From assembly GCA_004791255.1 (NCBI GenBank), contig SRUQ01000012.1, positions 49,221-113,220 of the forward strand: DNA of 64,000 nucleotides, given 5' to 3'. The translations under genes were made by a program, and so were the position numbers. Below, one piece after another: positions 17,229-26,294 of this stretch (position 1 is its first letter; each line of letters opens with the position of its first letter). The notes below the pieces were generated by a model, which had not been told where the DNA came from, searched no databases, and saw only the letters and a list, made by a program, of their open reading frames with translations. The DNA is from a bacterium M00.F.Ca.ET.205.01.1.1. Lineage in GTDB: Bacteria > Pseudomonadota > Alphaproteobacteria > Rhizobiales > Rhizobiaceae.

Positions 17229-17234
17229 GGGGAT

Positions 17235-18452
17235 ATGGTGGTCGAGGCAGTGCAAATTGCTGCGGTGACCGACTTGCCCGACGGGCAGGTCTCCCATCCC
17301 GCCACGGTCGCGGCGACCGACGCGTTTACGGCGCGATTGCACACCAGCCTCGAGACGGCCAAGCCACTGTGGCTGCGCCTCCAGGCGGAGGGTGTGTGCA
17401 CTGCCCACCAGCATTATGCATGGGCCGAGGGGATCGTCGCACGGCTGATGCCGCGGGGCGCCGAACCGCTCATCGTCGAGGTGAACGATGCCGCCACCGG
17501 CGCGCCCCGGATGCTGGTGCCGCTGATGCGGCGGCCGGCTTTCCGCCATCGGGTGATCGAGTGGCTAAGCTGTGGCGTCTGCGACTACGCGGCGCCGCTG
17601 CTGGCTGACCCCAGCCCGTGGACGGCGCAATCCGCGCAGGCCGCATGGGCGGCGGTGCGTTCCGTCTTGCCGCGGGCCGACCGCTTCCACATCACGGGGA
17701 TTCCGCAACGGATCAACGGCGTCGCCAATCCCCTGGCCCTGCTCGCGGACACACGCGATTCCGTCCAGACCACGTTCGGCCTCGCCATCGACGGCGAGCC
17801 GGAAACCGTTCTCAAGCGCCTGTGCAGGCCATCCTTCGTCAAGGAATTCAACAAGGATTGGCGCCGGCTCGAACGGCTCGGCGGTGTGGAACTGGTCGAG
17901 GCCGACACGCCGGCCGAGGTAGAGTCTACGTTTGGCGAACTGGTCCGGATGCGGCTCAGCCGCTTTCGCGAATTGGGCCGCTTCGATCTGCTGGCGCAGC
18001 AGACATTCGTCGATTTCTACCGCAACGCCGCGGTTCAGGGCCTGTCGGACGCATCGGTGCGGCTATTCGGGCTGCGTGTCGGCGAGGCTCTGATCGCGGT
18101 CCAATATCTTTTGGTCCATCAAGGTACTGTTCACGCTCTCATGATAGCGATCGACCAGGGCGTGGTGCCCAATGTCTCACCAGGACTTGCGATCATGGGC
18201 AGGCTGATGAGTTGGGCACGCGAGCAAGGATTCGCCTATTTCGACCTGTCGGTCGGCAACCAGAGCTACAAGCAACATATGGGCGCCAAGGGTTCGATGC
18301 TTGCCGAACTCTGCCACGGGTACACGATGCGGGGCAATGCGGCGAGCGCTGCCCTCAATTTCCGCAGATGGGTCGAGGCGTTCGTGCGTGCCAACCCACG
18401 GCTGCTCGACGCGGCCCAGGGACTGATGCGCGGTCTGCGGCGATTGCGCTGA
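17235..18452 (+). CDS. GNAT-fold acyltransferase, CelD/BcsL-like (Acetyltransf_6), copy 1
   Basis: 405 residues. Segments such as VSPGLAIMGRLMSWAREQGF followed by YFDLSVGNQSYKQHMGA match the end of the CelD-like GNAT domain, where a D-x-x-x-G-x-x-x-Y-K motif is typical. The N-terminal half has WLSCGVCDYAAPLLAD, shared with the next gene. Enzymes of this group are thought to acylate polysaccharide or its precursors in cellulose and exopolysaccharide loci. It is the third gene of the GT4-flippase operon. The stop lies in the first of three 9-bp direct repeats (18448-18474). Confidence 0.8.
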   Translation: MVVEAVQIAAVTDLPDGQVSHPATVAATDAFTARLHTSLETAKPLWLRLQAEGVCTAHQHYAWAEGIVARLMPRGAEPLIVEVNDAATGAPRMLVPLMRRPAFRHRVIEWLSCGVCDYAAPLLADPSPWTAQSAQAAWAAVRSVLPRADRFHITGIPQRINGVANPLALLADTRDSVQTTFGLAIDGEPETVLKRLCRPSFVKEFNKDWRRLERLGGVELVEADTPAEVESTFGELVRMRLSRFRELGRFDLLAQQTFVDFYRNAAVQGLSDASVRLFGLRVGEALIAVQYLLVHQGTVHALMIAIDQGVVPNVSPGLAIMGRLMSWAREQGFAYFDLSVGNQSYKQHMGAKGSMLAELCHGYTMRGNAASAALNFRRWVEAFVRANPRLLDAAQGLMRGLRRLR

Positions 18453-18474
18453 GGACGCTGAGGACGCTGAGGAC
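18448..18474 (+). repeat. Three tandem copies of a 9-bp repeat (GCTGAGGAC)
   Basis: GCTGAGGAC occurs three times back-to-back at 18448, 18457 and 18466. The first copy includes the TGA stop of the preceding gene. It lies at the junction of two tandemly duplicated genes, so it may be left over from the duplication or be a slippage product. Confidence 0.7.
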
Positions 18475-18494
18475 CAGAATGACAGGAGAAGCAT

Positions 18495-19718
18495 GTGTCA
18501 AGCCAGGTAGTGCGAACGGCCGCGATGACGGATGCACCGGGTGGATCAGTTTCCCCGGTTGCCGCCAGCGCCAGCGCCGTCGCGGGCTATAAGGCGCGGC
18601 TGCACACGAGCTTCGACAGCGTAAGGTTGTTATGGCGGCGCCTCGAGGAAACCGGCTTGTGCACCGGCCACCAGGGCCTTGCCTGGGTGGAAGGGATCGC
18701 CAAACGGCTGATGCCCAAAGGCGCTGACCTGCTCGTCGTGGAGGTCAACGACACCGTCACGGGCGCGCCGGTCATGCTTTTGCCGCTGATGCGGCGCCGG
18801 GCGCTTGGCCACACTGTGATCGAATGGCTGAGTTGCGGCGTGTGCGACTATTCGGCGCCGCTGCTAGCCGATGCCAGACCGTGGACCCGGCAAAGCGCCG
18901 ACGCCGCCTGGGCGGCAGTCCGCTCCGTGCTGCCGCCGGCGGACCGCATCCACGTCGCTGGAATCCCGCAGCAAATCCACGGGGTCGCCAACCCGCTGGC
19001 CCTGCTTTCGGTGGCGCGCGACTCCATCCAGATCGCCTCGGGCCTCGTCATGGACGGCGAGCCGGAAACGCTGATCAAGCGTATCTGCAAAGCGCACTTC
19101 ACCAAGAATTTCAAAAAGCATTGTCGCCGCTTCGAACAGCTGGGTGGCCTCACTCTGGTCGAGGCCGAAACGCCTGATATGGTGAAGATGCAATTCGACA
19201 CGCTGCTCGACCTCAGACTCAACCGCTTTCGCGAGCTTGGGCGCTTCGACCTGCTGACGCAGGCGCCGATCGTCGAGTTCTACCGCAACGCCGCGCTGCA
19301 GGGCCTGTCCGACGGTTCGGTGCGGCTGTTCGGTCTGCGCGTCGGACAAGCCTATCTCGCCGCCATCTACGTGCTGATCATGAAGGGCACCTTGCACGCC
19401 CTGCTGCTCGGGATCGACCAGGACGCGGTGGCCAACGCGTCGCCGGGCCTGACGACGATCGGCAAGCTGATGATGTGGGGACGGACGCAAGGGCTCGGTT
19501 ATTTCGACCTCTCGGTCGGCAGCCAGGGATACAAGCAGCATATCGGCGCCTCGAGCACGGTGCTGGCCGAGTTGTGCGAGTCGATGACGCTGCGGGGCAG
19601 GGGCGCGGCCGCCTATATCAGCCTGCGTGGCAAGACCGAGCTTTTCGTGCGCTCCAAGCCCGGGCTGTTCAAGGCCGTGCAGAGCGTGTTGCGCCGCTTT
19701 CGGCGATTGAAGAACTGA
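18495..19718 (+). CDS. GNAT-fold acyltransferase, CelD/BcsL-like, copy 2 (tandem paralogue)
   Basis: 407 residues, colinear with the gene at 17235: both have WLSCGVCDY, DGEPETLIKR/DGEPETVLKR, LNRFRELGRFDLL/LSRFRELGRFDLL, and YFDLSVGSQGYKQHIGA. The likely role is acyl transfer in exopolysaccharide decoration, with divergent substrate use after tandem duplication. The start is GTG 18495 with AGGAG six bases upstream; an overlapping ATG at 18493 leads to a stop after five codons and is rejected. It is the last gene of the polysaccharide operon; the next gene is on the opposite strand. Confidence 0.8.
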   Translation: MSSQVVRTAAMTDAPGGSVSPVAASASAVAGYKARLHTSFDSVRLLWRRLEETGLCTGHQGLAWVEGIAKRLMPKGADLLVVEVNDTVTGAPVMLLPLMRRRALGHTVIEWLSCGVCDYSAPLLADARPWTRQSADAAWAAVRSVLPPADRIHVAGIPQQIHGVANPLALLSVARDSIQIASGLVMDGEPETLIKRICKAHFTKNFKKHCRRFEQLGGLTLVEAETPDMVKMQFDTLLDLRLNRFRELGRFDLLTQAPIVEFYRNAALQGLSDGSVRLFGLRVGQAYLAAIYVLIMKGTLHALLLGIDQDAVANASPGLTTIGKLMMWGRTQGLGYFDLSVGSQGYKQHIGASSTVLAELCESMTLRGRGAAAYISLRGKTELFVRSKPGLFKAVQSVLRRFRRLKN

Positions 19719-19797
19719 GGCGATCGTCCAGACAGATTGACAAGCCCCCGGCAAATTCATCACGCTCCCTCAGTGCAGCGATCGGGCTTGTGACGGC

Positions 19798-20109
19798 TCA
19801 CAGCGTCTCGGTATCGAAGAGCAGCATCGTCACGTCGTCATCGCCAGCGAATTTGCGCCGGTCCACCGCACAGGCCTTGCCGATATCGCTGGCAAAGGCG
19901 GCGCGAATGGCCTCCAGGCTGTCGAAATAGAGGGTCGCGACCCGGTATGGCGTCTCGCCCTGCACGACATTCACAATCGGCGCCCGGCTGATCTCGTAGC
20001 GGTGCAGTCCGGGCAACTGCTTGGCCAGCGGCACGTGAATGTCGTGGTAATGGCGCTCGAAGGCGGCCGGATCGGCGGGGGTTTTGTAGATGACAAGCAT
20101 CTTGGCCAT
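19798..20109 (-). CDS. EthD-family protein
   Basis: 103 residues from ATG 20109. The pattern MLVIYKTPADPAAFERHYHD, HVPLAKQLPGL, and YFDSLEAIRAAFASD is the ferredoxin-like dimeric alpha+beta barrel of the EthD family, with the conserved F-x-x-H-Y...H-x-P-L-A signature. EthD proteins accompany ethyl tert-butyl ether degradation genes in some bacteria, but most members are of unknown function. It stands alone, facing the last acyltransferase gene. Confidence 0.85.
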   Translation of the reverse strand: MAKMLVIYKTPADPAAFERHYHDIHVPLAKQLPGLHRYEISRAPIVNVVQGETPYRVATLYFDSLEAIRAAFASDIGKACAVDRRKFAGDDDVTMLLFDTETL

Positions 20110-20359
20110 GGCGGTGCTCCCGGTTTCTGTGTGATCGCGCCGCAAGGTTCGTCGGCGCCGCACCAATGTCGTTCGAGGCGAGCCGATTTCGACATGAGGG
20201 ATTATGTTTTAATTCAAGCGGCGGCATGAAGGTCCGCAAAGGTAGATCCCAGCTGAGCCGAGGCCATAGCCCGCGAAATTGACAGGACACGGTGTCTCCG
20301 TCATCCTTAGCCTCAGTCGCCGCAAGCTGCGTCCGTGTCGGGCGACCGAGGGCAGTGTC

Positions 20360-20584
20360 ATGTTCAGTCCCGTGATCGGCCAGAATGCCAAACGCGCCGC
20401 GGTGCGCAAGGCGCTCGACCAGCACAAGGTCTACATCACCGCGCAGCGTTTTTCGGGCGGCGCCTACAGCGCACGCGTGCTGGTCGACGGCGAGGCTTAC
20501 TGGGTCGATGAATTTCGCCTGGGCCAGTTGCAGCAGGGTCTGTCGCCGGCCGAGCTCGAACTGACGCCGGCCGCCGACGATTGA
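20360..20584 (+). CDS. Small conserved-looking hypothetical protein upstream of ligD
   Basis: 74 residues from ATG 20360 (MFSPVIGQNAKRAAVRKALD...). It has a basic first third, then RFSGGAYSARVLVDGEAYWV, and an acidic end. It has codon use like its neighbours and ends 74 bp before ligD in the same direction, so it may be co-transcribed with it. I do not recognise a family. An upstream in-frame TTG at 20279 would add 27 poorly composed residues and is less likely. Confidence 0.55.
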   Translation: MFSPVIGQNAKRAAVRKALDQHKVYITAQRFSGGAYSARVLVDGEAYWVDEFRLGQLQQGLSPAELELTPAADD

Positions 20585-20658
20585 GCCAGGTTGAGCTCGG
20601 CGGTCGGTAACGTGCGTCTCGTTCCTTTGCGATCGGCTGGCGTGCGGCGGTCGATGCC

Positions 20659-23160
20659 ATGACAACTCCTCCCAGACTCTCGGCCTACCGCGCCAAGCGC
20701 GAATTCTCCAAGACGCCGGAGCCGGCGGGTGGGCTTCTCGCTGGCGACGGCAACCGCTTCGTCGTTCACAAGCATCACGCCACGGCTGACCATTACGATC
20801 TGCGCCTGCAGGTCGGCAGCGTGCTGAAGAGCTGGGCGGTGCCGCGCGGGCCTTCGCTCAACCCCGCTGACAAGCGGCTGGCGGTGGAGACCGAGGACCA
20901 TCCGCTCGAATATATCGACTTCGAGGGCGTCATTCCCGAGGGCGAATATGGCGGCGGGCCGATGATTGTCTGGGACACCGGCACCTGGGCGCCGATGGAC
21001 GATGTCGAGAAGAGCCTCACGACCGGGGCGTTCAAGTTCCGGCTGGCCGGCGAAAAGCTCAATGGCGGCTGGATGCTGACCCGCCTGAAGCCGAAACCTG
21101 GCGAGGATGCCGAGAAGAAGAACTGGCTGCTGTTCAAGGAGCGCGACCTTGCGGCGGACCCCAAACTCGACATTCTCGAAGCGCGGCCGGAAAGCGTGAA
21201 ATCCGGCCTGCGCATCGAGGAACTGGCGGCGGCCGCCAAACCGGTGCGCAAGTCCGCGCCGAAGCCGGGCTCGCTGAAGCCGGGCGCGCTGCCGGGTGCC
21301 GTCAAGGCGCCGGCGCCCGGCCGCATCGAGCCGCAACTGGCGACGCAGGTGCCGAAGCCGCCCGGCGGTGAAAGCCTGGCGGACAATACAAACGAGCTCT
21401 GGCTGCATGAGATCAAATTCGACGGCTACCGCACCATGGCGCATCTCGCCAACGGAGAGGTGCGGCTGATCACCCGCGGCGGCATCGACTGGACGAAGCG
21501 CTATGGCGATCTGCCGCATGCCTTCGCCAAACTGCCCTGTCGCGACGCCGTCATCGACGGAGAGATCGTTGTGCTCGACGCCAAGGGCATTTCGCGCTTC
21601 GCGTTGCTGCAGGATGCGCTGGCGGAGGGCGCCGGCAGCAAGCTGCATTTCTATGCCTTCGACCTCCTGCATGTCGACGGTTGGGATTTGACGAAAGCGC
21701 CGCTGATCCGGCGCAAGGCACTGCTGGCGGAACTGCTCGCCGGCCTCGGCGCCAACTCCGCCATCCAGTTCTCCGACCATGTCGAGGGTTCAGGTCAGGG
21801 ACTTTACGACCAGGCGACGGAGCTCGGGCTCGAGGGCGTGGTTTCCAAGCGCGCCACCGCAATCTACCAGAGCGGCCGCACCAAGAGCTGGACCAAATGC
21901 AAGGCGCTGCAGAAGGACGATTTCGTCATCGCCGGCTACACCACCTCGCAAGCGGCGGAAGGGCTGGCCGCACTTGGCATGGCCGAATGGGAGGAGGGCG
22001 AGCTGCACTATCGCGGCAAGGTCGGCACCGGCTTCGACCGGGAAACCGCAGCAGACCTTCTGGCAAGGTTGGAACCGCTGACAGCGGGCGCCACGCCGCC
22101 CGAAGGGGCGCCGCGCGAGATCATGCGCGAGATGCACTGGGTGAAGCCGCTGCTTTCGGCGCGCATCCATTATGCCAACCGCACGGCGGACAATGCGCTG
22201 CGCCATGGGGTGTTTCGCGGTCTTCGCGATGTCGGCCTGTCGACGCCGGTTTCGGCCAAGCGCAAGCGGCTGATTTCGGAAGCCGATCTCGCCACCATCT
22301 GGGTCACCAATCCGGAGCGGCGGCTGTTCGGCAAGACCGGGCCGACCAAGCTCGACATCGCCGTCTACTACGCGCTGGTCGGCGATTTCATGCTGCCGCA
22401 CATTCTTGGGCGGCCGGTGTCGCTGGTGCGCTGCCCGACCGGCCTGCCCAAGGATTGCTTCTTCCAGCGCCATGCCTTCACCGGCATGCCGCCCTCGGTC
22501 GTCACCTTCGAGGCGACCAATTCCGAAGGCGAGATCAAATCCTACCTCTCGGTCGAGGGCGCGAAGGGCTATCTGGCTCTGGCGCAGTTCGGCGTCGTCG
22601 AGTTCCATACCTGGGGCACGCACCGCCTGAGCCTCGACAAACCCGACCAGATCGTCTTCGACCTCGACCCGGGCGAGGGGATTTCCTGGCGCGAGGTAGT
22701 CGAGGCCGCCGTGCACATCAAGGGCGAGCTGGAAGGGTTGGGACTGGTGCCCTTCGCCAAGACCTCCGGCGGCAACGGCATCCACATCACCGTGCCGGTG
22801 ACCAAGAAGCAGAACTGGAAGAAGCTGCACCAGGCAACCAGCGCCATCTCCACGCATCTGGCGGCGACCGCGCCCGATACCTTCACCACGACAATGGGCA
22901 AGGACAACCGCAAGAAGCGCATCTTCATCGACTATCACCGCAACGCCCGCGGCCACACCTCCGCCGCCCCCTATTCGCTGCGCGCCCGCACCAATCTGCC
23001 GGCCTCGACACCGGTGAGCTGGGCCGATCTGGAGACGATCGATGCGCCGCAGGATCTGAATTTTTCGTCGCTGCCGGGGCTGCTGGAGACATCTGGCGAT
23101 CCGTGGGCGGAGATTGATGAGGCAGCCAGGGATTTGCCGGTGCTTGGGGGTGGGAGGTAG
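20659..23160 (+). CDS. ligD: DNA ligase D, multifunctional NHEJ enzyme (phosphoesterase, ligase, polymerase)
   Basis: 833 residues with all three LigD domains. The 3'-phosphoesterase domain is at about residues 15-190, with HKHHATADHYDLRL at 37-50. The ATP-dependent ligase domain is at about 220-520, with the nucleotidyl lysine K253 in HEIKFDGYR and an OB-fold after GKVGTGFD. The primase-polymerase domain is at about 550-820, with the DLDPGEG metal site and KTSGGNGIHI. The order PE-Lig-Pol matches the Pseudomonas/rhizobial form. It repairs double-strand breaks with Ku, trimming, filling and sealing ends. Ku follows 238 bp later. Confidence 0.96.
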   Translation: MTTPPRLSAYRAKREFSKTPEPAGGLLAGDGNRFVVHKHHATADHYDLRLQVGSVLKSWAVPRGPSLNPADKRLAVETEDHPLEYIDFEGVIPEGEYGGGPMIVWDTGTWAPMDDVEKSLTTGAFKFRLAGEKLNGGWMLTRLKPKPGEDAEKKNWLLFKERDLAADPKLDILEARPESVKSGLRIEELAAAAKPVRKSAPKPGSLKPGALPGAVKAPAPGRIEPQLATQVPKPPGGESLADNTNELWLHEIKFDGYRTMAHLANGEVRLITRGGIDWTKRYGDLPHAFAKLPCRDAVIDGEIVVLDAKGISRFALLQDALAEGAGSKLHFYAFDLLHVDGWDLTKAPLIRRKALLAELLAGLGANSAIQFSDHVEGSGQGLYDQATELGLEGVVSKRATAIYQSGRTKSWTKCKALQKDDFVIAGYTTSQAAEGLAALGMAEWEEGELHYRGKVGTGFDRETAADLLARLEPLTAGATPPEGAPREIMREMHWVKPLLSARIHYANRTADNALRHGVFRGLRDVGLSTPVSAKRKRLISEADLATIWVTNPERRLFGKTGPTKLDIAVYYALVGDFMLPHILGRPVSLVRCPTGLPKDCFFQRHAFTGMPPSVVTFEATNSEGEIKSYLSVEGAKGYLALAQFGVVEFHTWGTHRLSLDKPDQIVFDLDPGEGISWREVVEAAVHIKGELEGLGLVPFAKTSGGNGIHITVPVTKKQNWKKLHQATSAISTHLAATAPDTFTTTMGKDNRKKRIFIDYHRNARGHTSAAPYSLRARTNLPASTPVSWADLETIDAPQDLNFSSLPGLLETSGDPWAEIDEAARDLPVLGGGR

Positions 23161-23398
23161 CTGTAGTGCAACACGGGAGCGTCGCGATCCGTCACACCCC
23201 GCTAGCATCTCCCATCTCCATCGACGCTTCCGACAATTTGAATTATCCTCCAGCCACGACCCCAAAATCCTGCCGGAAGATTTCGTCAGGGATTTGGCTT
23301 TATCATCAGGGGTCGATGTAGGATTTGCGCAGCCTTGTTCGTCCTGCGGACGAAGCGCTGCCAGTAGATGTCAGTGCATGGCCGCGTAGGAGTTCATC

Positions 23399-24304
23399 AT
23401 GGCGCCCAGGGCAAGTTGGAAGGGTTACCTCAAGCTCAGTCTCGTCAGCTGTCCGGTCCGGCTCTATCCGGCGACGACGACCAGCGAGCGCATCTCGTTC
23501 AACCAGTTGCACAAGAAGACCCACAACCGCATCAACATGAAGCCGGTGGATCCCGAACTGGGGCTGGTCGAGCGCTCGGACCTGGTCAAGGGCTACGAGT
23601 ACGAAGACAAGCAGTACATCATCATCGATGATGCCGACCTCGACGCGGTGCGCATTGAATCCAACCACACGATGAACATCGAGGCCTTCGTCGACGAGGG
23701 CGAGGTCGACGTCATCTACCAGGATGCGCCCTATTACATGGCGCCCGACGGCGCCATGGCCGAGGAAACCTTCGCCGTGCTGCGCGAGGCCATGCGCAAA
23801 TCCGGCAAGCTGGCCATCGCGCGGCTGGTTCTGTCCAGCCGCGAACGCATCGTGACGATCGGTGCGCGCGAGAACGGCATGTTCGTGTGCACGTTGAGGA
23901 ACCCGAACGAAGTGCGTGGCACGGTAGAGTATTTCGGCAACATTCCGGCCGGCAAGCCGGACGCGGAAATGCTGCAACTCGCCGAGGCGCTGATCAAGCA
24001 GAAGGAAACCAGCTTCGATCCGAAGAACTACGAGGACCGCTACGAGATCGCGCTGATGGCGATGATCCGCGAGAAGCTGAAGGGCCACAAGCCGATCATC
24101 GCGGCCGCGCCAGAGCGTGGCAACGTCATCAACCTGATGGATGCGCTGAAGGCGAGCCTGTCACAGTCGAAGCCGCCGGCCAAGTCGAAGAGCAAGGCCG
24201 ACGAGGTGGCAAAACCCGCCGCCAAGAAGGCGGCAGCGGGCGGTGCGGCTGAAAATCCGCTGAAGGCCAATCTGCTCAAGGCGGTCGGCAAGAGCAAGAA
24301 ATGA
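23399..24304 (+). CDS. ku: Ku protein, DNA end-binding (NHEJ)
   Basis: 301 residues. The bacterial Ku core begins RASWKGYLKLSLVSCPVRLY, followed by ISFNQLHKKTHNRINMKPVD, the conserved start of the beta-barrel ring. GYEYEDKQYIIIDDADLDAV and the DNA-encircling arm region follow. The C-terminal 50 residues are Lys/Ala-rich (KSKADEVAKPAAKKAAAGGA), a tail type that aids DNA binding and LigD recruitment in bacteria. It forms homodimers on DNA ends. The stop overlaps the ATG of the BRCT/TPR gene (24301-24304, ATGA), so those two are translated together. Confidence 0.96.
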   Translation: MAPRASWKGYLKLSLVSCPVRLYPATTTSERISFNQLHKKTHNRINMKPVDPELGLVERSDLVKGYEYEDKQYIIIDDADLDAVRIESNHTMNIEAFVDEGEVDVIYQDAPYYMAPDGAMAEETFAVLREAMRKSGKLAIARLVLSSRERIVTIGARENGMFVCTLRNPNEVRGTVEYFGNIPAGKPDAEMLQLAEALIKQKETSFDPKNYEDRYEIALMAMIREKLKGHKPIIAAAPERGNVINLMDALKASLSQSKPPAKSKSKADEVAKPAAKKAAAGGAAENPLKANLLKAVGKSKK

Positions 24305-25413
24305 CGGCACCGGCGGGCGCCGTCTTTGGTACCATCGGTGCGCTGGCGGCGTTTCCGCTGCGGCTCGCCGCGCGCGAGGTCGAGCGCCAGCATGGCCAGC
24401 TCCGGCGCGGCATAACCCGCCGCACCACCCATGTCGTGTTTGGCCGCACCTTTTTGGCCAAGGCCGGATTGTCGAAGACTGGCGATTTCGAGATCGAGCG
24501 CCGCGTCACCGCCGAGCGGGCGGCCGGGCGCGTGCTTGTCAGCGAGAATGGTTTTCTGCGCCTGCTCGGGCTGGTGAAAGCACCGGAGGCGTCGGCGCTA
24601 TCCAGGCAATCGCTGATCGACCAGTCCAGGCTGTCGGGAGCCGATCTCGACCTATTGTCGCTGTTCGATGCGTTTGAGCATGACGCGGAACCCTATTCCT
24701 TCCGCGACCTGATCCTGGCCCGCAAATATGCCGGGCTGGTGGCCGGCGGGGCGACATGGGGGGCGATCGCGCGCTCCGTCCACCGCTCCGGCCCGGTCGC
24801 GTCCTTGACCGCCAAGTCGCTCAATGTCGGCTCGCAGCATGGCCGGCCCAACGCGATCTATCTGGAGGACGGCGACAGCGAACTCGACGGGCAGTTGCTG
24901 TTCGATCTGGGTAGCGCCGCGCATGGCGACGACACGCTGGAAGATTTGTTCGCCGAGGCGGAAGCAACGGAAGAGGGCGGCGACCATGATGGCGCGGCAA
25001 GCCTCTACCGGCGCTGCCTCGCCATCGACCCGACCGACGCGATCGCCGCCTTCAACCGCGCCAACTGCCTGCGCGCCGGCGGTCATGCGGTCGAAGCCGC
25101 GCACGACTATGCCAGGGCGATAAAACTCGATCCGGCCTTCGTCGAAGCCTGGTTCAACCTAGCCGGGCTGATGAGCGAGCAAGGCCGCGACGCCTCGGCG
25201 AAGAGGCATCTGCAAAAGGCGATCGCGCTCGACAGGAATTATGCGGACCCGGTGTTCAACCTCGCCCGGCTGGAATTCGACGCCGGCAATCTGCTGGAGG
25301 CGCGACGGCTCTGGGTGCGCTATCTGGAACTGGACGCGGAGTCCGAATGGGCAGGGGTGGCGGCCAAGGGGGTCCAGTTTGTCGATATGCAACTGGCGCG
25401 GACGGCGGGGTGA
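24301..25413 (+). CDS. BRCT-like / MerR-like HTH / TPR protein coupled to ku
   Basis: 370 residues. Residues 6-92 look like a BRCT domain (GALAAFPLRLAAREVERQHG, TRRTTHVVFGRTF, then GRVLVSENGFLRLLG as the terminal helix). Residues about 117-165 (YSFRDLILARKYAGLVAGGA, then TWGAIARSV) resemble the MerR-type winged helix. Residues about 215-355 hold three to four TPR units (DGAASLYRRCLAIDPTDAIA, AAHDYARAIKLDPAFVEAWF). Together this suggests a DNA-bound scaffold that recruits partners to breaks. Its ATG overlaps the Ku stop, so a role in end joining is likely. The domain calls are by eye; only the TPRs are certain. Confidence 0.65.
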   Translation: MTAPAGAVFGTIGALAAFPLRLAAREVERQHGQLRRGITRRTTHVVFGRTFLAKAGLSKTGDFEIERRVTAERAAGRVLVSENGFLRLLGLVKAPEASALSRQSLIDQSRLSGADLDLLSLFDAFEHDAEPYSFRDLILARKYAGLVAGGATWGAIARSVHRSGPVASLTAKSLNVGSQHGRPNAIYLEDGDSELDGQLLFDLGSAAHGDDTLEDLFAEAEATEEGGDHDGAASLYRRCLAIDPTDAIAAFNRANCLRAGGHAVEAAHDYARAIKLDPAFVEAWFNLAGLMSEQGRDASAKRHLQKAIALDRNYADPVFNLARLEFDAGNLLEARRLWVRYLELDAESEWAGVAAKGVQFVDMQLARTAG

Positions 25414-25422
25414 GGGAACAAC

Positions 25423-26085
25423 GTGCAGCTCGACGCCAAGACCATTCGAACGCGGGTTGCCGAAGAACTCCTTGCGCGCCTTGGCGACAGATGGTTCAAA
25501 CCGGGCAGTGCCAAGTTAGTCATCGCTTCGAGGGACAACCTGACTGATTTCAGCATAGAGCTGGATTGTTACACGGACCGCCGGTATGGCGAATATGACT
25601 GTTCGCTCGCGGTTGTGTTCAAATGGAAGAAATTCGCCAAGTTTCATAAGGAATTGACCGAATGGTATAATGTCAAATTCCAAGGTTCCGCGCGGTCCAA
25701 CGGGATGATGTTTGTCGCCGTTGGTTTTGATGGGATTCATTCAGATTTCAGACCTCCTAGCCGAGGCACGTTCTGGGTCGCCAATGAACAAGATCTTGAT
25801 ACGTTTATAACCCAGTGCGCAGCCGATCTTGATGGCAAGGTCGGCGAGTGGATCAAGAGATGGTTCAGTTGGCCTTCGGCGCTGGATGTGATGGATGCTC
25901 ATCCAAACCTCTGCGGGGCATGGCGTGACACAGCCTATTATTGCCTGATGGAGCAGGTTCATGGGCGTGAAGCAGCCTGCGCATGGGTTCACGGCATTGA
26001 TGCTGCGGGCTGGCCGGAATGGCTGGCTGCACAGGTGGAATATCTGCAGTTGAACGTTTGCGGTGGGGCCTCTGGGCAATCATAG
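25423..26085 (+). CDS. Hypothetical protein, 220 residues
   Basis: The start is GTG 25423 with GAGGGA upstream, nine bases after the BRCT/TPR stop, so it could be the last gene of the ku unit. The protein is mixed alpha/beta, rich in Trp and aromatic residues (VVFKWKKFAKFHKELTEWYN, EWIKRWFSWPSALDVMDAHP). It has no signal peptide or membrane segment and no motif I can name. Base composition is less GC-rich than that of its neighbours (for example GTTGGTTTTGATGGGATTC), which may mean a later arrival. Confidence 0.7.
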   Translation: MQLDAKTIRTRVAEELLARLGDRWFKPGSAKLVIASRDNLTDFSIELDCYTDRRYGEYDCSLAVVFKWKKFAKFHKELTEWYNVKFQGSARSNGMMFVAVGFDGIHSDFRPPSRGTFWVANEQDLDTFITQCAADLDGKVGEWIKRWFSWPSALDVMDAHPNLCGAWRDTAYYCLMEQVHGREAACAWVHGIDAAGWPEWLAAQVEYLQLNVCGGASGQS

Positions 26086-26126
26086 CTGTTGTCTGAAAAA
26101 GGGATCGCGATGGTCGCGCTTGAACA

Positions 26127-26257
26127 CCCCCCTTTGTCCTGCCGGACATCTCCCCCTCAAGGGGGGAGATCGGATGTCGCCATCGCCTTCGCCAATCGCC
26201 GAGGTTGGACGTCGGGCGAGACAGCAAGGCCGCCAATCTCCGGTAGGACAGAGGGGG
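26127..26257. repeat. Rhizobial-type intergenic palindromic repeat
   Basis: Arms at 26127-26145 (CCCCCCTTTGTCCTGCCGG) and 26240-26257 (CCGGTAGGACAGAGGGGG) are inverted copies. An inner hairpin TCTCCCCCTCAAGGGGGGAG lies at 26149-26168. It falls in a gene-free gap. It resembles the palindromic RIME/REP-like elements of rhizobia and the copies at 37278, 39332 and 48099 in this window. Confidence 0.7.
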
Positions 26258-26294
26258 ACGCCAAGGAACTCGGCCTTTGTGGGAAGGCCGCCCC

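Noticed and set aside
20497..23265. Long reverse frames opposite ligD
   Set aside because: LigD has all expected motifs. High GC at third positions creates long antisense frames.
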